A stretch of 64,000 bases of DNA from Phascolarctobacterium faecium DSM 14760. Its GTDB lineage: Bacteria; Bacillota; Negativicutes; Acidaminococcales; Acidaminococcaceae. Shown piece by piece: positions 59,196 to 64,000 of the stretch. The stretch spans positions 1 through 64,000 of the forward strand of contig NZ_QLTS01000010.1 in the NCBI RefSeq assembly GCF_003269275.1. Direction: 5' to 3'. Numbering within the stretch: the stretch's first letter is position 1; every line of letters begins with the position of its first letter. The notes below the pieces were generated by a model. The model did not search any database. It was not told where the DNA came from and worked only from the letters and a program-made list of their open reading frames with translations. Position numbers and translations under genes: made by a program.

Positions 59196-59864
59196 TTGCT
59201 GAAAAAAAAGCTGTTATGTGTAGTATTGACAATGATGTTTTGTTTTATGAACATTGCGACTGCCTTGGCGTCTTTTGAACGTGGTGACGAAGGGCAAGAA
59301 GTCATTGATATTCAAAAACGTCTGGTAGAATTACAATATAAAGTATCTAATGTTGACGGTAAATTCGGTCCTGAAACAGAAGCTGCTGTAAAGCAGTTCC
59401 AAACAGATAAAAGTTTGGAGGTAGACGGAATTATCGGCAATGATACTTATCGTGCATTGATGCAGAAAGACATGCCTCCTAATCGTTCCGGTCGCAGTGC
59501 TGCAGTGCGTAATGTCATTCGAGCAGCATACAGCGTTCTGGGAACGCCTTATGTTTTTGGCGGTACCAGTACTTATGGCTTTGATTGTTCAGGTTTTACT
59601 CAATATGCTTTTGCACGTGCAGGAATCAGCATTCCCCGTATGGCTGATAGCCAGTTATATTATGGCCGTCAGATTTCCATGAGCGAACTGCGTCCGGGAG
59701 ATTTGATTTTCTTTTCTACCTATGAACCAGGTGCTTCTCATTGCGGTATTTATCTTGGCGATGGCAAATTTATCCATGCCGGCACCAGCACAGGCGTGGT
59801 TGTGGCTGATGCGTTCACAGGTTACTGGGGCGAACGTTATTACGGAGCCTGCCGCGTTTTATAA
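59196..59864 (+). CDS. NlpC/P60 peptidoglycan hydrolase with peptidoglycan-binding domain
   Basis: The 222-residue exported protein has a signal peptide (cut after ATALA, about residue 25), a PG_binding_1 domain (RGDEGQEVIDIQKRLVELQY ... FGPETEAAVKQFQ, about 29-85) and an NlpC/P60 domain (about 100-222). The catalytic Cys is in YGFDCSGFTQYAF, and the His in ASHCGIYLG; a further polar residue in FIHAG completes the usual triad region. It should cleave the D-Glu-DAP bond of stem peptides. The TTG at 59196 is my preferred start, about 11 bases after AAGG; the TTG at 59175 would leave almost no leader. Confidence 0.88.
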   Translation: MLKKKLLCVVLTMMFCFMNIATALASFERGDEGQEVIDIQKRLVELQYKVSNVDGKFGPETEAAVKQFQTDKSLEVDGIIGNDTYRALMQKDMPPNRSGRSAAVRNVIRAAYSVLGTPYVFGGTSTYGFDCSGFTQYAFARAGISIPRMADSQLYYGRQISMSELRPGDLIFFSTYEPGASHCGIYLGDGKFIHAGTSTGVVVADAFTGYWGERYYGACRVL

Positions 59865-59877
59865 AAATATAACTTTC

Positions 59878-59907
59878 AGCAGACAAGTTTTCTTGTCTGC
59901 TTTTTTT
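59878..59907 (+). terminator. Terminator
   Basis: A 10-bp perfect stem AGCAGACAAG / CTTGTCTGCT with a TTTT loop and a T run. Confidence 0.9.
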
Positions 59908-60050
59908 ATGAGAAAAACGAGACTGAAAATGTATTTATTTGTCATAAATCTGTTTAAGTTGTAATATTTTTGTGAAAGCAGTATAAAAACAGGCTTTTTA
60001 AAGAAAACTATTGTATAATAATAAGCAAGAATAGTTATGAGGTGATTAGT

Positions 60051-60749
60051 ATGGATATTCAAAAAGTTTTAATTGCCGACGACGAAAAGCATATTCGCGA
60101 GATTCTTAAGATGTATTGCGAAAAAGAAGGCTTTGATGTTATCGAAGCAGCTGATGGTGCCGAGGCGATTTTAAAAGTACAATCTGAGAAGCCGGATATT
60201 CTTATTTTGGATATTATGATGCCAGTCATGGACGGTTTGGAGGTTTGCAAGCAAGTACGCAAAATGTCTGATCTACCTATTATTATGCTGACGGCTAAAG
60301 ATGAAGATGATGATCGTATTTTAGGGTTGGAGATCGGTGCGGATGATTATATTACGAAGCCTTTTAATAGCCGTGAGGTAGTTGCCCGTATAAAAGCGGT
60401 TCTGCGACGTGCTGGAGCCCAGGAAAAACAGGAAGGTCGTTCGCGGGTAGAATATGACGGGTTGACAATTGATATGGAAGAGTATCAGGTGGTTGCTTTT
60501 GGTCAGAAAATGACCTTTACTGCTAAAGAAATGGAATTACTCTGGTGCTTGGCAACCAATCCTGGTAAGGCTTTTTCTCGAAACCAGCTGTTGGAAACCA
60601 TTTGGGGTTATTCTTATTATGGTGATACACGAACTGTGGATACGCACATCAAACGTATTCGCCAAAAACTAAACATTCCAGAAAATTCTAAATGGGATAT
60701 TACCACTATTTGGGGTGTTGGTTATAAATTTGAGGTGAAGAGTGAATAA
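60051..60749 (+). CDS. OmpR/PhoB-family response regulator
   Basis: The 232-residue regulator has a receiver domain (acidic Asp10 and Asp11, phosphorylation site Asp54 in LILDIMMP, Thr in MLTAKDE, Lys in DDYITKPF) and a C-terminal winged helix (about 130-230, ending with RTVDTHIKRIRQKL and TIWGVGYKFE). It should be phosphorylated by the kinase whose gene overlaps it by 8 bp. Closest in style to PhoP/ResD/WalR regulators; the target genes are unknown. ATG at 60051 behind TGAGGTGA. TATAAT at 60014-60019 is the likely -10. Confidence 0.95.
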   Translation: MDIQKVLIADDEKHIREILKMYCEKEGFDVIEAADGAEAILKVQSEKPDILILDIMMPVMDGLEVCKQVRKMSDLPIIMLTAKDEDDDRILGLEIGADDYITKPFNSREVVARIKAVLRRAGAQEKQEGRSRVEYDGLTIDMEEYQVVAFGQKMTFTAKEMELLWCLATNPGKAFSRNQLLETIWGYSYYGDTRTVDTHIKRIRQKLNIPENSKWDITTIWGVGYKFEVKSE

Positions 60750-62268
60750 GTCTTTAAGTACCCGGCTTATGTACAGCTTCATGGCTTTGATCGTAGTTAT
60801 TGTAGTCGGCGTGACAGCGGGTATTTCTTACCTTATCGCCGACTATTTTTTTAAGATTAAAGAGCAGGAGCTGGCGCAAAAAGGTAATGAAATGGCTGAA
60901 ACCATTGAATATTTTATGCTGCGTGATACTGATCGAACAACGCTGCACCGCTATATAGTTGCTGTAGACAGGCTGGTTGGAGCACGTATTTGGCTTTTTG
61001 ACAATAAATATGATCTTTTGGCTGCTTCTTTGGTTAATACTGATGAAGATGCAGATGGTAACAAATTGATCCGCAATTATAATTCGAAAGAGGGAACCGA
61101 GCTCTTAGGAAAAGAGATAAAAGGTGGCAATTTATCTACTAAAGTACGCAGTATCTTGAAAGATGTTTACAGTGGTAAATCGGTAAAATCACAGATTTTT
61201 CATCCGTATTATAAAGAACAGGTTATGCTGGTTGGTGTGCCGTATGGTAAACAGGATGGGGCACATGGAGCTATTTTGCTGGCAGAGCCGCTGAGCGGTT
61301 TCGATAGTTTTCTGCGTGATATATATATATATACTTCGATCGTAGGTGTACTGGCGCTTATTTTAAGCTTATTTATGGTCAGGAGATTATCACGTTCTAT
61401 TATCAGGCCTTTGATATCAATGAAAGACAGTGCGGCTGCTATAGCTTCCGGCGACTATACACGTAAGGTAGAAGTACATGGCGAAGATGAGGTGGCTGCT
61501 TTAGGCAGGGCTTTGAATGCACTTGGTAATGACCTCAGTGCTTTTGTTGATAAGACAGAGCGAACTGAAAAAATCCGCCGTGATTTCGTTGCTAATGTTT
61601 CGCATGAATTAAGGACTCCTATAACTATTATTCGTGGTTATAATGAGGCTATCAGCGATGGTACTATTACAGATAAAGAAATGATCCAGCGCTACCGTGC
61701 TTTGATAAATGAAGAAACTATCAGGTTAGAACGCATGATCAGGGAACTTCTCAATATAAGTCGTTTTCAGGCCAGTGATGAGCTGACGACAGGAATAGAG
61801 CCTTTACCGTTAGCAGAAATTGTGCGAAATGTCACAGAAAAGCTGATGGTTAAATCGGTTAAACGACATGTGACATTGGTTATTCATGCAGATGAAAATA
61901 TCGCTGTAGTAGGTAATGGCGACCAACTTGTACAGCTTATTATGATCTTGGGTGACAATGCTCTGAAATATTCTCCGGATAATGGCACTATTTCTTTTAC
62001 TGCAGTAAGGCAAGAAGATGGCAGTGTGCTGCTTTCAGTGGCAGATCAGGGACCGGGTATTCCAGAAGAGGATCTGCCGTTTATTTGGGAACGATTTTAT
62101 AAAGTGGATAAATCTCATTGCCGTAATGTACCTGGAACAGGGCTTGGACTTGCGATTGCCAAGGAAATTATCCGTGTTCACGGGGCTAAAGCACAGGTGT
62201 TTAGTATCCCGGGTGTCGGTACACGATTTGAAGTTACCTTTCCGAAGGAGAAAGTCGTTTTATGTTAA
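60742..62268 (+). CDS. Membrane sensor histidine kinase
   Basis: The 508-residue kinase has two membrane segments (about 11-34 and 191-209) around an extracytoplasmic sensor of about 155 residues, a HAMP linker (about 210-262, ending near GRALNALGNDL), a HisKA domain with the phospho-acceptor His in VSHELRTPIT, and an HATPase domain with the N-box GDNALKYSP, G1 DQGPGIPEEDLPFIWERFY and G2 GTGLGLAI. The sensor type (dCache/sCache-like) suggests small ligands, but none can be named. GTG start behind TGAGGTGA in an 8-bp overlap with the regulator gene. Confidence 0.94.
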   Translation: MNKSLSTRLMYSFMALIVVIVVGVTAGISYLIADYFFKIKEQELAQKGNEMAETIEYFMLRDTDRTTLHRYIVAVDRLVGARIWLFDNKYDLLAASLVNTDEDADGNKLIRNYNSKEGTELLGKEIKGGNLSTKVRSILKDVYSGKSVKSQIFHPYYKEQVMLVGVPYGKQDGAHGAILLAEPLSGFDSFLRDIYIYTSIVGVLALILSLFMVRRLSRSIIRPLISMKDSAAAIASGDYTRKVEVHGEDEVAALGRALNALGNDLSAFVDKTERTEKIRRDFVANVSHELRTPITIIRGYNEAISDGTITDKEMIQRYRALINEETIRLERMIRELLNISRFQASDELTTGIEPLPLAEIVRNVTEKLMVKSVKRHVTLVIHADENIAVVGNGDQLVQLIMILGDNALKYSPDNGTISFTAVRQEDGSVLLSVADQGPGIPEEDLPFIWERFYKVDKSHCRNVPGTGLGLAIAKEIIRVHGAKAQVFSIPGVGTRFEVTFPKEKVVLC

Positions 62269-62780
62269 AAATTTTTTGCCCGGATTTTCGCTTTGACAGT
62301 ATTGCGTCGATTCCGGTTGAATGGCTGAAAAAGCAACAGGTAGAAAGAGTTATTTTAGATGTTGATAATACTTTACTGCCGCGTGATGAAGTACAGCTGG
62401 ATGCAGATGTACTGAATTGGCTGCAATTACTTCGCAAAAATGAAATTGAAATAGTGTTGCTTTCTAATAATGGTGGAGAAAGACTGCGGAAAATCAGCGA
62501 AGCTGCTCAGATTGAAGCAGTAAGCTGGGCAGTAAAGCCAATGCCTTGGGGGTTTAAAAGAGCTCTTAAACGTTTTGGTAGGCAGCAGGGTAAAGTGTTA
62601 GTCATTGGTGATCAGCTTTTAACTGATGTGTTGGGAGCAAAACGGATGGGGTTTACTGTGCTTTGGGTACGTTCGTTACAGGGGAAGGAATTTCCAATGA
62701 CAAGAATTACAAGGCAAATAGAAAAAATGCTGGTGCGCAGGTTAGATGCACAGGGCTTATTGCCGGAGGAAAGAAAATGA
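62262..62780 (+). CDS. YqeG family HAD-IIIA phosphatase
   Basis: This 172-residue HAD hydrolase has the nucleophile motif I VILDVDNTLLPRDE (about 30-43), motif II LLSNNGGERL (about 66-75), and motif IV in VIGDQLLTDVLGAKRMG (about 111-127). The KPMPWGFKRAL stretch is typical of the YqeG branch (related to yeast GEP4, a phosphatidylglycerophosphatase). It starts inside the kinase gene (7-bp overlap), so is translationally coupled to it. Substrate unproven: PGP or another phosphate ester. Confidence 0.9.
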   Translation: MLKIFCPDFRFDSIASIPVEWLKKQQVERVILDVDNTLLPRDEVQLDADVLNWLQLLRKNEIEIVLLSNNGGERLRKISEAAQIEAVSWAVKPMPWGFKRALKRFGRQQGKVLVIGDQLLTDVLGAKRMGFTVLWVRSLQGKEFPMTRITRQIEKMLVRRLDAQGLLPEERK

Positions 62781-63556
62781 AAGTTGCATTGATCCAAATG
62801 GAAATAGCAGAGAAAAACACGCCTGGGAATATTGTACATGGGCTTGACTTACTGCAGGAGGCTGCTGCTAACAGCGACATTGCCGTATTGCCTGAAATTT
62901 GGACCACAGGGTATTCTTTAGGACGAATTGAAGAAGAAGCCGAAACTATAGATGGGAGTACGATTGCTGCAGTACGAAAGATTGCCAATGATCATCACTG
63001 TGCAGTAGTTGCAGGGTCTATTCCTTTGCGTCATAAAGATGGAAAAATTTATAATAATACCGTAGTTATTGATAAACAGGGCAGTGTTGTAGCGTCTTAC
63101 AGCAAAGTACATCTTTTTGGTTTATTTAATGAAGAACGTTTTTTTGCTGCTGGTGATAATTTTGATACTTATGAGTTGAACGGAGTTATTTGTGGTTCTA
63201 CTATTTGTTATGATCTGCGATTTCCTGAATTGTACAGGCATTTATCACTTCAGGGAGCAAAAATAATTTTTGTGCCTGCAGAATGGCCGTCGGCCCGGGG
63301 GGATATTTGGACTTTACTGTCACAGGCCCGCGGGGCAGAAAATCATAACTATATTGTTGCTGTTAATTGTGTCGGTAATTTTAAAGGGGCTCCTTTTTAC
63401 GGACATTCGATGGTAGTAGATCCTATGGGAAAAATTATAGCTGAAGGTGGCAGTGCAGAGGAAATCATTTATTGTGACATTGATTTAGCTTATATAGACA
63501 AGGTGCGTGCAAGGCTTAATGCATTGGCTGATGTGCGTAAGGAGCTTATACGATGA
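62777..63556 (+). CDS. Carbon-nitrogen hydrolase, omega-amidase (Nit2)-like
   Basis: The 259-residue nitrilase-superfamily enzyme has the Glu-Lys-Cys triad: Glu40 in LPEIWTTGY, Lys109 in SKVHLFG and Cys143 in ICYDLRFPE. NHNYIVAVNCVG and YGHSMVVDPMG are typical of the omega-amidase/Nit2 group, which deamidates alpha-ketoglutaramate or alpha-ketosuccinamate. An amidase with other small substrates is possible. It overlaps the YqeG-type gene and the next gene by 4 bp each (ATGA). GGAGGAAAG precedes the ATG. Confidence 0.9.
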   Translation: MKVALIQMEIAEKNTPGNIVHGLDLLQEAAANSDIAVLPEIWTTGYSLGRIEEEAETIDGSTIAAVRKIANDHHCAVVAGSIPLRHKDGKIYNNTVVIDKQGSVVASYSKVHLFGLFNEERFFAAGDNFDTYELNGVICGSTICYDLRFPELYRHLSLQGAKIIFVPAEWPSARGDIWTLLSQARGAENHNYIVAVNCVGNFKGAPFYGHSMVVDPMGKIIAEGGSAEEIIYCDIDLAYIDKVRARLNALADVRKELIR

Positions 63557-64000
63557 TAAAAAAGCTGCTTGGAACAATACTTTTATGTGCGGGACTTGTT
63601 GTACAAAGCCTGCCTGGACAGGCTGCGGTACTTGAACCCAGAGAATGCCCAAAGGATTTGAAATACCTATTGGGTATGTATTATGGGAATGGTGAGCAGT
63701 TCGTTATAAGGGAACGCAATGGCGAATTGGAACTTTTATACCGTACGACCCGTGAAGATTATAAATTTGCAAACAGCAATCAGTTTCCGCTGAAAAAGGA
63801 ACGCTTTGATTCATATACTCTTCTGGAAGCGGGACCGATGAACAATACTGAAACCAGTGTGCGTTTTGAACGTGATCCTGATGGTTATGGCATTACGTGT
63901 AAAATAGGCGGCAATCGTTACAGCAGGGCCTTTTTTGGGCCAGATAGAGAAAAGCCTTTTCGTATTCCGCAGCCGTCTGATTGGCAGGGGTTAAAAAAGG
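63553..64000 (+). CDS. Exported protein of unknown function, N-terminal part (runs off the window)
   Basis: At least 149 codons are open to the end of the window. A signal peptide (MIKKLLGTILLCAGLVVQSL, cut near QAA) precedes an extracytoplasmic domain with strand-rich blocks such as YLLGMYYGNGEQFVIRERNGELELLYR and later FFGPDREKPFRI. The ATG overlaps the amidase stop by 4 bp, so it shares that operon. I do not recognise the domain; the C-terminal part, which probably holds the active or binding domain, is missing from the window. Confidence 0.7.
   Translation, partial: MIKKLLGTILLCAGLVVQSLPGQAAVLEPRECPKDLKYLLGMYYGNGEQFVIRERNGELELLYRTTREDYKFANSNQFPLKKERFDSYTLLEAGPMNNTETSVRFERDPDGYGITCKIGGNRYSRAFFGPDREKPFRIPQPSDWQGLKK

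Noticed and set aside
63295-63302. G-rich run in the omega-amidase gene as a possible phase-variable tract
   Set aside because: It is a six-G run inside a conserved coding region (the ARGD codons) with no related flank.
1-64000. CRISPR arrays, insertion sequences, prophage genes or tRNA genes
   Set aside because: No regularly spaced repeats, transposase or integrase motifs, or cloverleaf sequences were seen anywhere in the window.

Overview
The window looks like a chromosomal segment of a diderm Firmicute (class Negativicutes; an Acidaminococcaceae such as Phascolarctobacterium or Acidaminococcus is my best guess). The case for a Firmicute is a T-box leader before the trp genes, the DUF881 and small-basic-protein pair beside ftsZ, TrmK, YhaM and YqeG homologues, and a PerR/rubrerythrin pair. 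The case for an outer membrane is a 1084-residue autotransporter whose C-terminal beta-barrel ends in phenylalanine. Oxygen-sensitive enzymes ([FeFe] hydrogenase, class III ribonucleotide reductase, FeoAB, rubrerythrin) point to an anaerobe. No insertion sequence, prophage, CRISPR array or tRNA gene was seen.

Layout. 1-133: 3' end of a 5S rRNA and its terminator. 0.2-8.5 kb: group B [FeFe] hydrogenase, uracil permease, a SIMPL-domain protein, two small unknown genes, an AbgA-like M20 hydrolase, two exported proteins of unknown function and a transaldolase-like aldolase. 8.9-12.1 kb: autotransporter, preceded by an AT-rich leader with a G7 tract. 12.4-16 kb: feoAB, then perR and rubrerythrin. 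16.1-29.9 kb: the division and cell-wall (dcw) cluster mraZ-rsmH-ftsL-murE-murF-mraY-murD-murG-murC-ddl-ftsQ-DUF881-sbp-ftsZ. It lacks ftsI/spoVD, ftsW, murB and ftsA at their usual places. 30-33 kb: nrdR-nrdD-nrdG plus a C_GCAxxG_C_C protein; the nrdD product has no glycyl-radical motif. 33.5-36 kb: an SsuABC/TauABC-type ABC importer on the minus strand. 36-40 kb: a small unknown gene, an Mrp-type ATPase with a DUF134 protein, an ArsB/CitM-like carrier and DNA polymerase IV. 40.3-45.3 kb: aldehyde dehydrogenase, a redox module (CD1871A-type CXXC peptide, polyferredoxin-like membrane protein, TlpA thioredoxin), a cyclohexadienyl-dehydratase-like periplasmic protein and an SH3 protein. 45.4-52.1 kb: Trp T-box and the complete trpEGDCFBA operon. 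52.3-55.1 kb: AbgT-type transporter and peptidase T. 55.2-64 kb: trmK, a Nif3-family gene, yhaM, RNase P RNA, a GtrB-type glycosyltransferase, an NlpC/P60 hydrolase, a two-component pair, a YqeG-type phosphatase, an omega-amidase-like nitrilase and a truncated exported protein.

The genes group into recognisable pathways: peptidoglycan precursor synthesis and division (MurE carries the meso-DAP motif DNPR), anaerobic dNTP synthesis under NrdR, iron uptake next to peroxide sensing, and tryptophan synthesis under tRNA-Trp control with a possible periplasmic phenylalanine-pathway enzyme just upstream. Many promoters are extended -10 sites of the form TGNTATAAT with weak -35 elements. The points most worth checking are the NrdD without its glycyl-radical segment, the two related G7 tracts in putative promoter spacers, the redox module at 41.8-43.4 kb and the gaps in the dcw cluster. 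All names come from reading the sequence and from family knowledge; no database search was run.
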